NCBI GenBank assembly: GCA_016202615.1
Contig: JACQOI010000061.1
Coordinates: 1-32,420, forward strand
Direction of reading: 5' to 3'
From: Betaproteobacteria bacterium
GTDB taxonomy: Bacteria; Pseudomonadota; Gammaproteobacteria; Burkholderiales; SG8-41
Length of the DNA stretch: 32,420 bases
Shown here piece after piece: positions 15,318 to 23,019 of the stretch. Below the pieces are notes generated by a model. The model made no database searches. It saw nothing but the letters and a program-made list of their open reading frames with translations, and was not told the DNA's origin. Position 1 is the stretch's first letter. Each line of letters starts with the position of its first letter. The position numbers were made by a program, and so were the translations under genes.

Positions 15318-16727
15318 ATGCACGCCGAATCCATTCCCTGGTACTGGCGCGCGCTGGATTTCGAGAAACTTGCGCGGGACTTTCCGCCGCCGCCGGACTA
15401 TTTCCGCACCACCTTCCGTATGTCGCGAGATGAGCTGCGCGCATTGCAGGAGCAGCGGTTCCTGCAGACCATGCGGCGCGGCTGGGAGATTGCGTTCTTC
15501 CAGCGCCACTGGCGCGACGCGGGGATGGAGCCCGGCGATATCCGCGGGCTCGATGACCTGGGGAAGGTCCCGCCGTACGACGTCCACCATATCCGCGACA
15601 GCATCGAGCGCAACCCGCCGTTCGGCGACTTCATGGGCATTTCGCCCTCCGATGGGAAACGTATGCCGCTTGTGCTGCAGACGAGCGGCGGCACGACCGG
15701 ACTGCCGCGTCCGATGCTTTACGCGCCGCAGGACCGGGAAACGATGGCGATCATGGGCGGACGCAGATTTGCGCTGCACGGGATGCGCCCCGGCGATCTG
15801 GTGCTGGTGACCTATGCGCTCGGTCTCTCCAATGGCGCGTTTGCGCCGCGCGAAGCGATGTGGCATTACTGCGGGGCGGTGCCGGTGATGACCGGTGGTG
15901 GTGCGACCACGCCGACGCGCCGCCAGATCGAGATCGCGAAGGCTTGGGGCGTCAACGTCATCCTCGGATTTCCGTCGTATTTGCGGCATATGGCGCTGGT
16001 GGCGAGAGACGAGATGAAGATCGATCCGCGGAGCCTTGGCATCAGACTCATCGGGACCCACCTCGGGATGGAAGATCGCCGCAAGATCGAGGACCTATGG
16101 GGTGCGCCCTGTTTCGACGCATACGGCACGCATGAGAGCGGCATGATGGCGGCTGAATGCCAGCACCAGTCGGGCATGCATGTGCAGGAGGACGCTTTCA
16201 TTCTCGAGATTGCCGATCCGGAATCCGGAAAGATTCTCCCTGAGGGCGGGAAGGGTACGATTTATATCACGACGCTCTACAAATATGGGGCGCCGCAGAT
16301 CCGCTTCAACGTGAACGACAGCTCCGCGTTTGTTCCCGGAACCTGCCCATGCGGCGGCACCTTGCGCCGGCTGGATCGCATCTTCGGGCGCAACGACAAT
16401 ATGGTGAAATTACGCGGCGTGAACGTTTTTCCGGAGGCGGTGGGCGCGGTGGTGGCTGAGGACAGCCGCACCAACGGCGAGTTTTTCTGCTTCGTCGATC
16501 GCGTGGGCGAGGCCGATAGCGACGAGATGACGGTGATGGTCGAGGTGACCGATCCCGCGGCGGATCGCGCCGCGGTCAAGGCCGATCTGGAGCGGCGCAT
16601 GAAAGAGGTGCTCGGCGTTCGCGTTACCGTAGGCCCAACCGCTAAAGGCGCTCTCGACCCATACACGGGCATCTCGCAGACCTCGAAAATCAAGCGCCTG
16701 CTGGACCGCAGAAAACAGTCTCGATAA
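15318..16727 (+). CDS. PaaK-like AMP-forming CoA ligase (phenylacetate-CoA ligase family)
   Basis: This 469-residue adenylate-forming enzyme should activate an aryl or other carboxylic acid with ATP and CoA. The ATP loop TSGGTTGLPRP begins at residue 122. AYGTHESG, the cysteine pair CPCGG (C343, C345) with LRRLDRIFGRNDNMVKLRG, and the C-terminal TSKIKR lysine (K457) follow the PaaK pattern. Length is near the usual 430-450. ATG 15318 has a weak GAAGG upstream. GTG 15306, overlapping the previous TGA, is an in-frame alternative giving four extra residues. It forms a tight unit with the amidohydrolase and SDR at 13650-15309. The substrate is unknown; it is not part of a recognisable paa operon here. 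Confidence 0.88.
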   Translation: MHAESIPWYWRALDFEKLARDFPPPPDYFRTTFRMSRDELRALQEQRFLQTMRRGWEIAFFQRHWRDAGMEPGDIRGLDDLGKVPPYDVHHIRDSIERNPPFGDFMGISPSDGKRMPLVLQTSGGTTGLPRPMLYAPQDRETMAIMGGRRFALHGMRPGDLVLVTYALGLSNGAFAPREAMWHYCGAVPVMTGGGATTPTRRQIEIAKAWGVNVILGFPSYLRHMALVARDEMKIDPRSLGIRLIGTHLGMEDRRKIEDLWGAPCFDAYGTHESGMMAAECQHQSGMHVQEDAFILEIADPESGKILPEGGKGTIYITTLYKYGAPQIRFNVNDSSAFVPGTCPCGGTLRRLDRIFGRNDNMVKLRGVNVFPEAVGAVVAEDSRTNGEFFCFVDRVGEADSDEMTVMVEVTDPAADRAAVKADLERRMKEVLGVRVTVGPTAKGALDPYTGISQTSKIKRLLDRRKQSR

Positions 16728-17115
16728 GTGTTAAGAGTGTTAAGGGTCAGGTCTTGCCTTTTGCCTTCTGGTCGGCGATCAATCGGCTGATTCTCGATAC
16801 CGTAGCACTTCGCGACTCCGTGTGAAACTGCGACCCCTGAGAACCGCCGAGCAGTCGCAGCCAAGGAAGGGGAAGTCGGGGAGGACTGTCTGAGCTCTCG
16901 CACGTTCTTTATGACGAGAGCGAGTTCCACAGCCGCCTTCCTTGGCGAGCAGCACAGGGACACCACGCAGTGGCGGTGAACCGGGGCGGCCTTCTCTTTG
17001 GTGACTTCTCTCTTGGCCGCGCAAGAGAAAGTCACCAGCTCCCGGGCTGCCCCCGGAAATTCAAGTAAAGAAAACTAGCGAGATCGGGTCTTGAAATATC
17101 AGTTTTTGTGAGCGT
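16728..17115. other. Gene-poor region with repeat-like sequences
   Basis: Immediately after the ligase stop is a direct repeat of GTGTTAAG (16728-16735 and 16738-16745) followed by GGTCAGGTCTTGCC. That text recalls sequences associated with REP-type repeats in proteobacteria (from memory). A minus-strand frame at 16779-17024 encodes an Arg/Pro-rich peptide containing PVLLAKEGGCGTR. Similar frames recur as uncharacterised ORFs in other genomes, so it may be a mobile or structural repeat rather than a gene. I see no confident gene here. Confidence 0.4.
17000..17036. repeat. Hairpin-forming inverted repeat
   Basis: GGTGACTTCTCTCTTG (17000-17015) can pair with CAAGAGAAAGTCACC (17022-17036) with one bulged base and a 6-base loop. 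It has no downstream T tract on either strand, so it is more likely part of a dispersed repeat than a terminator. Confidence 0.5.
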
Positions 17116-17150
17116 AAAAAAACCCGGAAAGGCAATACCCGTGCGGGTTT
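17116..17150 (-). terminator. Rho-independent terminator for minus-strand transcription
   Basis: Read on the minus strand, AAACCCG (17144-17150) pairs with CGGGTTT (17120-17126), followed by further T residues (A run 17116-17122 on the plus strand). An alternative overlapping stem, CCCGTGC (17138-17144) with GCACGGG (17162-17168), could compete. It lies just downstream of the minus-strand Bug relic and probably ended that lost gene's transcript. Confidence 0.55.
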
Positions 17151-17178
17151 ACAGCATTTTTGCACGGGCAAACCACGA

Positions 17179-17275
17179 CTAATCAGCACGAATGCTGGCG
17201 TCCCTGACGACCTTGCCCAGCCTAGCCATGTCGGATTTTATCGTGGCCACAAGCTCCGCTGGCGAACAGTAATCC
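17179..17275 (-). pseudogene. Remnant: C-terminal tail of a Bug/TctC receptor
   Basis: On the minus strand the last codons before the stop at 17179 encode SPAELVATIKSDM, then ARLGKVVRDASIRAD. This matches the C-terminal helix of Bug proteins, in which SPEEF..xIKSDxxxWGKVVRDAxI is usual. The rest of the gene is absent; upstream the frame runs into unrelated sequence. It is the third Bug fragment in the window, and a minus-strand terminator lies directly downstream. Confidence 0.7.
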
Positions 17276-17296
17276 CCAGGCTGGCGGGTACTCAGT

Positions 17297-17428
17297 ACCC
17301 CCCCTGGCGTTGAGGAATGCGCCGTACTTGACCGCGTCCGCCGGGCATCCGCACAGTACGCGCAGATCGGCTTCCGGAACCTCGACCCACTGGATTCCCC
17401 AGGCGACATCAATCTTGTGGATTCCCAT
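17297..17428 (-). pseudogene. Remnant: N-terminal fragment of an unidentified conserved protein
   Basis: From ATG 17428 the minus strand encodes MGIHKIDVAWGIQWVEVPE followed by ADLRVLCGCPADAVKY. This looks like a genuine, conserved protein start with a CGCPAD motif. I recall similar N-termini in betaproteobacterial proteins annotated as MBL-fold or related, but cannot verify it. After about 40 residues the sequence becomes low in character, and downstream it merges with the Bug tail in another frame. I read it as two truncated genes joined by a deletion. Confidence 0.4.
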
Positions 17429-17481
17429 GTTTCAACCCTTGCGCTGGAATTTCAAAGCAATATCCATAACCGGTATTACAG

Positions 17482-17670
17482 TTATCCCTTCTTCTTGTCC
17501 CACACGTAACGCACGAAGCGTTGCCAGCGGTTAGGTTTTTGCGTGAGCTTGTTCGATACCTTGCCGGCGACGCGGTCGCGCGCGGCGCTTTGTTTCACGA
17601 GCTCATGCAGCTGCCGCATGGTCATGCCGCCGGGGCCTTTGAGCTGGTCGGAATCGGGTTTATCGGGCAT
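17482..17670 (-). CDS. Small basic protein of unknown function
   Basis: This 62-codon minus-strand frame starts at ATG 17670 behind GAGGGTAAGGCG, a plausible ribosome-binding site, and is divergent from aroC. The product is rich in Lys, Arg and Gln (MTMRQLHELVKQSAARD, then a WQRFVRYVWDKKKG end) and looks soluble and helical with an aromatic-basic tail. An internal ATG (MTMRQ, residue 16) is an alternative start. I recognise no family. Good start context and position beside a core gene favour a real gene. Confidence 0.5.
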   Translation of the reverse strand: MPDKPDSDQLKGPGGMTMRQLHELVKQSAARDRVAGKVSNKLTQKPNRWQRFVRYVWDKKKG

Positions 17671-17674
17671 CGCC

Positions 17675-17730
17675 TTACCCTCGGGTATGGGCGCTGCTAT
17701 GTTAAACTCGCGCTATGTTTTTTGCGAGTT
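17675..17730 (+). promoter_or_regulatory. Weak promoter and leader hairpin upstream of aroC
   Basis: TTACCC (17675-17680) and TATGTT (17698-17703) are spaced by 17 bases, a weak sigma70 match overlapping the start of the divergent small gene. AACTCGC (17705-17711) and GCGAGTT (17724-17730) form a 7-bp stem in the leader, ending 14 bases before ATG 17745, where it could affect initiation. Confidence 0.35.
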
Positions 17731-17744
17731 GAAGCAGGCGCATC

Positions 17745-18908
17745 ATGTCGGGCAGCACCCTCGGGAAACTCTTCTGTGTGACCTCGTTCGGCGAGAGCCA
17801 CGGGCCTGCGATCGGCTGCGTGGTCGACGGCTGTCCGCCGGGTCTCGAGTTGACCGAGGCGGACATCCAGGCCGACCTCGACCGGCGCAAGCCTGGCACG
17901 TCACGCCACGTCACGCAGCGGCGCGAGGACGACATCGTCGAAATCCTGTCGGGCGTGTTCGAAGGCAGGACCACCGGCACGCCGATCGCGCTGCTGATCC
18001 GCAACGTCGACGCGCGCAGCAAGGACTACTCGAAAATCAAGGACACGTTCCGCCCCGGCCACGCCGATTACACCTACTGGCAGAAGTACGGGACCCGCGA
18101 TCACCGCGGCGGCGGGCGCGCCTCGGCGCGGGAGACCGCCGTGCGCGTCGCGGCGGCGGCGATTGCCCGGAAATGGCTGCGCGAGAAATACGGCGTAGTG
18201 GTGCGCGGTTATCTGTCGCAACTGGGGCCGATCGCGGTGCCGTTCAAGACCTGGGACGTGGTCAACAGCAATCCGTTCTTCGTTGCCGACGCGAGCTTCG
18301 TGCCGCAACTTGAAGAGTTCATGGACAAGCTGCGCAAATCCGGCGATTCATGCGGCGCGAGGATTACGACCATAGCGTCCGGTGTGCCTGTGGGCTGGGG
18401 CGAGCCGGTCTACGACAAGCTCGACGCCGACATCGCCTACAACATGATGAGCATCAACGCGGTGAAAGGCGTGGAGATCGGCGCTGGCTTTGCCGCGGTC
18501 GGGCAGAAGGGTACCGAGCATTCCGATGAAATGACGCCGCAGGGTTTCCTGTCGAACAATGCCGGCGGCATCCTCGGCGGCATTTCGACCGGGCAGGACA
18601 TCGTCGTCAATGTCGCGGTCAAGCCGACTTCGAGCATCCGGCTGCCCCGCCGCACGATCGACAAGCAGGGACGCGCGACCACCATCGAAACGCACGGCCG
18701 GCACGATCCGTGCGTCGGCATCCGCGCCACGCCGATTTGCGAGGCGATGCTGGCGCTCACGCTGATGGACCATGCGTTGCGGCATCGCGCGCAGAACGCC
18801 GACGTAGCGTGCGCAACGCCGAAAATCGCAGCGCTGGCGCCGCGCGATGTCGTCGAGCGGCTGCGCAACGCCTCGCCGACCGAAAACCCCGATCCCGACG
18901 AGGCGTGA
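17745..18908 (+). CDS. aroC: Chorismate synthase
   Basis: This 387-residue enzyme converts 5-enolpyruvylshikimate-3-phosphate to chorismate with reduced FMN, the last step of the shikimate pathway. Signatures are [20 protein letters not shown] near the N-terminus (H19 in ESHG), RRKPGTSR, the FMN/substrate loop [20 protein letters not shown] followed by GGRASARET, and the C-terminal [17 protein letters not shown]. The length is normal. The gene is followed after 2 bases by the pRiA4b ORF-3-like gene. It supplies chorismate for the trp genes at the right of the window. Confidence 0.97.
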   Translation: MSGSTLGKLFCVTSFGESHGPAIGCVVDGCPPGLELTEADIQADLDRRKPGTSRHVTQRREDDIVEILSGVFEGRTTGTPIALLIRNVDARSKDYSKIKDTFRPGHADYTYWQKYGTRDHRGGGRASARETAVRVAAAAIARKWLREKYGVVVRGYLSQLGPIAVPFKTWDVVNSNPFFVADASFVPQLEEFMDKLRKSGDSCGARITTIASGVPVGWGEPVYDKLDADIAYNMMSINAVKGVEIGAGFAAVGQKGTEHSDEMTPQGFLSNNAGGILGGISTGQDIVVNVAVKPTSSIRLPRRTIDKQGRATTIETHGRHDPCVGIRATPICEAMLALTLMDHALRHRAQNADVACATPKIAALAPRDVVERLRNASPTENPDPDEA

Positions 18909-18910
18909 CC

Positions 18911-19504
18911 ATGGCCGCGGCTGCGCGCATCTACCAACTGAGGGTCGCACTGCCCCACATTGCGCCGCCCATCTGGCGGCGGATCGAGGTTCCGGGTGCG
19001 ATGACTTTCTACGATCTTCACGACGCGATCCAGACGGCGATGGGCTGGGAGGACGACCATCTGTGGGCGTTTTACGTGGAGAAGACCGAGGTCAGCCCGG
19101 CATCGGAACAGCTGGATTTCCCCGGTGTGCCGCGCGCCCAACCGGCGGACGAAACCACACTCGATCAAATGCTCGCCGGCAGGCGCATCAAGTTCCGCTA
19201 CGTTTACGATATGGGCGACGACTGGCTGCACGAGATTGCGGTCGAGAAGGTTCTATCGGTTCAGCCGGACGTGCAGTACCCGCGTTGCACCGGCGGCGAA
19301 CGCGCCTGCCCACCCGAGGATTGCGGCGGATTTCCCGGTTACCTTCATTTACTCGAAGCGATGACCGATCCCAAGCATCCCGAGCACGCCGAAATGCTCG
19401 AGTGGGTCGGCGAAGAATGGGATCCGGAAGCCTTCGATCTCGATGCGGTGAATACGGCGCTCCAACCGCGCCGGCGCAGGACCGGGAAAAAAGCGAGAAA
19501 GTAA
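18911..19504 (+). CDS. Plasmid pRiA4b ORF-3-like family protein
   Basis: This 197-residue protein matches the pRiA4b ORF-3 family (PF07929). It starts YQLRVALPHIAPPIWRRIEV and continues MTFYDLHDAIQTAMGWEDDH, VYDMGDDWLHEI, RCTGGERACPPEDCGG and PGYLHLLEAM, all characteristic. The family is widespread in chromosomes and plasmids and its biochemical role is not established. ATG 18911 is chosen because the conserved domain begins right after it, 2 bases past aroC, although the frame is open upstream inside aroC. The C-terminus is a short basic tail (RRRRTGKKARK). Confidence 0.88.
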   Translation: MAAAARIYQLRVALPHIAPPIWRRIEVPGAMTFYDLHDAIQTAMGWEDDHLWAFYVEKTEVSPASEQLDFPGVPRAQPADETTLDQMLAGRRIKFRYVYDMGDDWLHEIAVEKVLSVQPDVQYPRCTGGERACPPEDCGGFPGYLHLLEAMTDPKHPEHAEMLEWVGEEWDPEAFDLDAVNTALQPRRRRTGKKARK

Positions 19505-19510
19505 CCGGCG

Positions 19511-19852
19511 ATGGCGCGCCAGAAGAAAACCGCCAATCCGGCGCAGACAGCGGAGTACCGCCACAAGGAAGAAACCCCGGCGCGTCCCGACGTCGGCACG
19601 CAGCCGCAGTTCAAGAAGCGCGCGCCGCCGCGGACCTGGCGCTACGATTCATCGCTCGCGCCCGCGCTGGACTGGGACGGGCAGAATGCAGCGCGCGGGC
19701 AAGGCGAATATACAGACGCGGTCTGGCAACATCTGGCGGGCACCGCCAGCGTACCTTTCGAGGCCGGCGAGCACGGGCAGGTTGCAGTCAAGGTTATCGA
19801 CGACCGCGGGAATGAGTTGATGGTCGTGAAAAGCCTGAAGGAGGCGAAATGA
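19511..19852 (+). pseudogene. Gutted Mod-like DNA methyltransferase remnant (N- and C-terminal parts joined)
   Basis: This 113-codon frame starts 6 bases after the previous stop. Its first 65 residues (AEYRHKEETPARPDVGTQ, then WRYDSSLAPALDWDGQNAAR) resemble the N-termini of large site-specific adenine methyltransferases of the Mod/type III kind. Its last 30 (GQVAVKVIDDRGNELMVVKSL) resemble the C-termini of the same proteins (from memory). The methylase core with DPPY and FxGxG motifs is missing entirely. An in-frame internal deletion of hundreds of codons would give this product. Its stop overlaps the ATG of the ATPase gene (ATGA), preserving coupling. A self-standing small protein is the alternative. 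Confidence 0.5.
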
Positions 19853-21546
19853 TCAGGCGAGTTCGTGTCCGCAATTTCAAGCGATTTAGGGAACAAGTTT
19901 TCGAATTGCAAGACAGTATTGTTTTAGCAGGGCCGAACAACTCGGGTAAGACAACGCTCTTACAAGCCATTGGCATATGGAATCTTGCGCTGCGGAAATG
20001 GGCTGATATCCATCGAAGCGGTAGAGGGTTGCGCCGCAAGGGCATCCCGATCACCCGCAAGGACTTTACGGCGGTTCCGTTGCGCGAGATGAGCTTATTG
20101 TGGACGGATACTTCAACTGCGTTGAGTAAAGGGGAGGCTGAAAACGTTGGCCATAAACAAGGCCACCCTCGACCATTGGAAATCCGAGTCGAGGGGATTG
20201 CGCCAGACAAGACCGAGTGGGGGCTCAGCTTTGAGTTTCACTATCAAAACAGCGAAACAATATCGGTAAGACCTGCCAGCGATGATCGGGATAGCGTTAA
20301 GGTCGCCGATTCACAGGTAACGGTCGTCCATGTTCCTCCGTTTTCGGGGATCGGTGCGGAAGAGACTCAGTACAAGCGTGAATATCAGGACCTTCTAATC
20401 GGGCAGGGTAAGCCCGGAGACATTGTCAGAAACCTTCTCGCAGAGGTATACGCGGACGAGAAACATTGGCAGACGCTTTGCGGACAAATCGAGGAGATTT
20501 TCTCGTACAAGCTTATGCCTCCGCAGTCGGAAGGGCGGCCTTTCATTCTTTGCGAGTACCTTCCCAAAGTGCCACAGGGGCGGGGTAAGAATGGGCTTCC
20601 AAGTCTCGATATTGCCAGCGCCGGCAGCGGCTTTCACCAGGTTCTAATGCTGCTGGCATTTTTCTATGCGCGCTCGTCATCGGTGTTACTTCTGGACGAA
20701 CCTGATGCTCACTTGCACGTCATTCTCCAGGACCAGATTTACAGTCGACTTCGATCGATCGCGTCCGAGCGTAATTGCCAATTGATTATCGCTACACACT
20801 CCGAAGTAATCATAGATGGGACGAGCCCCGACAGAATCCTTTCTTTTCTGGGTTCACCGCACCAACTCGTCGCTGATGTAGAGCGCGACCAGGTTAGAGA
20901 GGCGCTTAAGCGCTTGACCGCCATGGATTTGCTCCTGGTTGACCAGGCTAGGGGCGTACTGTATTTGGAAGGCGAGACTGACTTTTCGCTGTTGCGAGCG
21001 TGGGCAAAAGTGGTTGGACATCGGACTTGCCGTTGGTTTTTAGAGAATCCCTTCTGGCATGACAACAGAGGTAGCCATCCCAGGGAAGCGCGAGGGCATT
21101 TTTTCGCGCTACGCGCGGTCCGCTCGAACGTGAAAGGGTGTCTCTTGCTGGACGGGGATAACCGGAGCTTGCCCGATCGCGAGCTTGTAGCCGAAGATTT
21201 GCGTATCATTCGCTGGCGTCGTTATGAAGTCGAGAGCTATTTGATTCACTCGGATGCCTTACTGAGGTTCGTGGAGGAACGTTGTTTGCCGATTTTCATG
21301 CCGTTGGCACGACAGTTTCTCATCGATCAGCTCCCCCCTGCGGTTTTTCGCAATCCCTTGGGCGAGCATGATTATCTCAATGTCGCCGCTGCGAGCAAGG
21401 TGCTACTGCCAGGATTCTTTAAGGCTGCGAGCCTGGACTTGCCAAAGACGGACTATTTTCGGGTCGCCGAGCAGATGCGCCCGGAGGAGATATCTGGCGA
21501 AGTCATTACTGTGCTCGACAACATTGGCGATCATCTCGGCCTTTAG
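19849..21546 (+). CDS. AAA ATPase with C-terminal TOPRIM nuclease domain (OLD-like)
   Basis: This 565-residue protein has an SMC/OLD-type ATPase followed by a TOPRIM domain. Walker A is AGPNNSGKTT (27-36) and the signature is SAGSGFHQ (257-264). Walker B is SVLLLDEPDAHLH (278-290) and the switch histidine H317 is in IIATHSE. The TOPRIM glutamate is E374 in LYLEGETDF and the DxD is D435/D437 in LLLDGDNR, followed by RRYEVESYLI. OLD-family proteins are ATP-regulated nucleases, several with antiphage activity. ATG 19849 overlaps the upstream stop. Base composition is lower in GC than its neighbours (first full line 19861-19920 is 40% G+C), suggesting acquisition. It lies between Mod-like and Res-like remnants and has no UvrD-like partner of the Gabija type. 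Confidence 0.87.
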   Translation: MIRRVRVRNFKRFREQVFELQDSIVLAGPNNSGKTTLLQAIGIWNLALRKWADIHRSGRGLRRKGIPITRKDFTAVPLREMSLLWTDTSTALSKGEAENVGHKQGHPRPLEIRVEGIAPDKTEWGLSFEFHYQNSETISVRPASDDRDSVKVADSQVTVVHVPPFSGIGAEETQYKREYQDLLIGQGKPGDIVRNLLAEVYADEKHWQTLCGQIEEIFSYKLMPPQSEGRPFILCEYLPKVPQGRGKNGLPSLDIASAGSGFHQVLMLLAFFYARSSSVLLLDEPDAHLHVILQDQIYSRLRSIASERNCQLIIATHSEVIIDGTSPDRILSFLGSPHQLVADVERDQVREALKRLTAMDLLLVDQARGVLYLEGETDFSLLRAWAKVVGHRTCRWFLENPFWHDNRGSHPREARGHFFALRAVRSNVKGCLLLDGDNRSLPDRELVAEDLRIIRWRRYEVESYLIHSDALLRFVEERCLPIFMPLARQFLIDQLPPAVFRNPLGEHDYLNVAAASKVLLPGFFKAASLDLPKTDYFRVAEQMRPEEISGEVITVLDNIGDHLGL

Positions 21547-21550
21547 GCGA

Positions 21551-21745
21551 ATGTACAACTTTGAATTTGCCGAACCCATCCTCAACTCGCCGTTTGAGGA
21601 GCCGAAGGCGCATTGGCGGACTGTTGAAGGCGAGACACTGCGGCTTCGGGTGAATACCGTTAACGTTGAGGGTAGTTTCGGCGTTGGGGAATTTGCCATA
21701 GCAGAGAATGTTGCGGACGCTGGCGGCCTGATTTCGGCAGCCTGA
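21551..21745 (+). pseudogene. N-terminal remnant of a type III restriction (Res-like helicase) gene
   Basis: From ATG 21551, 4 bases after the ATPase stop, the frame encodes FAEPILNSPFEEPKAHWRTV followed by EGETLRLR. This resembles the conserved N-terminus of Res-type DEAD/DEAH helicase-nuclease subunits (pattern ILNSPFEEPxxHWxxxEG, from memory). After about 35 residues the match ends, and the frame closes at 21745 without any helicase motif. The other 900 or so codons are absent. Together with the Mod-like relic upstream this implies a former Mod-ATPase-Res locus. The residual frame may also have drifted from a different gene. Confidence 0.5.
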
Positions 21746-21749
21746 CAGC

Positions 21750-22895
21750 ATGCCGTCGTTGCCTTACTGGCGGCTTGCCGGCGTCTACTTTTTCCACTTC
21801 GCCTATATCGGCGCGTTCGCGCCGTACTTCAGCCTTTATCTGAACGCGCTCGGCATCACCGCGGCCGGGATCGGCGTCATCATGGCGCTGCCGCAGCTGG
21901 TGCGTATCTTCGCGCCTCACCTGTGGGGCTGGTTCGCCGATCGCAGTGGCCGCAGGTTACGCATCGCGCGTATCGGGACTGTCATCGGCACCGTTATCTA
22001 TTGCGGCCTGTTCGCCGCGCGCGGCTTCGAGGCATTGTTCGCGATCGTGCTGCTGATGAGTTTTTTTCTGAGCGCCGCGCTGCCGCTCATCGAGGTCACG
22101 ACGCTCACGCATCTCGGCGAACACACCGCGCAGTACGGGCGCATCCGGGTGTGGGGCTCGATCGGGTTTATCGCGGCCGTACTTGCCGTCGGCTACGCGC
22201 TCGACTGGCTACCGATCGGCGTGCTGCTGTGGATCATGCTCGCAATTCTGCTCGGCGCCGCTACGCTGCTGCTGCTCGTTCCCGAAGCGCCGCATGCGGA
22301 GCACACCCACGAGCACATGCCGATTGCGCACGTCATCAGGCAGCCGCAGGTTGTGGCCTTGATCGTGGCTTGCGCGCTGATGGCGGTTGCGCACGGGCCG
22401 TACTACACGTTCTATTCGATTTATCTCGTTGACTACGGCTACAGCAAGGGCGCGATCGGCTGGCTGTGGGCGCTTGGCGTGATCTGCGAGATCGCGATTT
22501 TCTTCTGGATGTCGCACTTGTTTCGCGCGTTTGCGTTGCGCCAGGTGCTGATCGCGAGCTTCGGGCTCGCTTCATTGCGCTTTCTGATCATCGCTTGGTG
22601 CGCCGAGAGTTTGCTGCTGTTGGTCTTTGCGCAGGCGCTGCATGCGGCAAGCTTCGGCTCGTTTCATGCCGCCGCGCTCGGCTACGTGCACCGTTTCTTC
22701 CGCGGCCGCCATCAGGCGCGCGGCCAGGCGATCTACACCAGCCTCACGTTCGGGCTCGGCGGCACGCTGGGCGGCCTTTATTCAGGAGCGAGTTGGGCAA
22801 CGCTCGGTCCCGCATTGACGTTCACGATCGCCGCGGGCTGTGCGTTGATCGGGATGGTCATTTTGTGGTCAAAGCTTAAGATCGGTGAACGGTAA
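21750..22895 (+). CDS. MFS transporter, 3-phenylpropionate/nucleoside permease-like
   Basis: This 381-residue protein is almost wholly hydrophobic, with about 12 predicted membrane segments. It resembles the MFS_1-like group that includes HcaT-type permeases: YFFHFAYIGAFAPYFSLYL at the start, GWFADRSGRRLRIARIG in the first cytoplasmic loop, and YGRIRVWGSIGFIAAVLAVG in the fifth segment region. A His-rich loop (EHTHEHMP) lies in the middle. ATG 21750 has only a weak ribosome-binding site. The last codons and stop lie inside a heptamer repeat (GGTGAAC). The substrate is not predictable. It sits between the defence remnant and leuC. Confidence 0.85.
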   Translation: MPSLPYWRLAGVYFFHFAYIGAFAPYFSLYLNALGITAAGIGVIMALPQLVRIFAPHLWGWFADRSGRRLRIARIGTVIGTVIYCGLFAARGFEALFAIVLLMSFFLSAALPLIEVTTLTHLGEHTAQYGRIRVWGSIGFIAAVLAVGYALDWLPIGVLLWIMLAILLGAATLLLLVPEAPHAEHTHEHMPIAHVIRQPQVVALIVACALMAVAHGPYYTFYSIYLVDYGYSKGAIGWLWALGVICEIAIFFWMSHLFRAFALRQVLIASFGLASLRFLIIAWCAESLLLLVFAQALHAASFGSFHAAALGYVHRFFRGRHQARGQAIYTSLTFGLGGTLGGLYSGASWATLGPALTFTIAAGCALIGMVILWSKLKIGER

Positions 22896-22911
22896 ATGGT
22901 GAACGGTGAAA
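22884..22911. repeat. Heptamer repeats, left block (inverted orientation)
   Basis: Four consecutive heptamers, GGTGAAC, GGTAAAT, GGTGAAC and GGTGAAA, overlap the end of the MFS gene and provide its stop codon TAA (22893-22895). They are the reverse complement of the ACCGTTC/GTTCACC units at 23020-23071, so the two blocks can pair across about 110 bases. Confidence 0.75.
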
Positions 22912-23019
22912 CCCTCCTACCACTACGGCTTTTGGTCGATATCGTCGCCCACTGACGGCTGCCTGTTGATCACTTCTCGCGGATCACTCCCTCAGCCACG
23001 ATTCACCGCTGACTGCTTG

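Noticed and set aside
16277-17035. 252-codon minus-strand frame overlapping the CoA ligase 3' end
   Set aside because: Most of it is antisense to the ligase. The part beyond it lies in repeat-like debris.
19849-21546. Complete Gabija (GajAB) system
   Set aside because: The ATPase-TOPRIM protein is GajA-like in architecture, but no UvrD-like helicase gene is adjacent.
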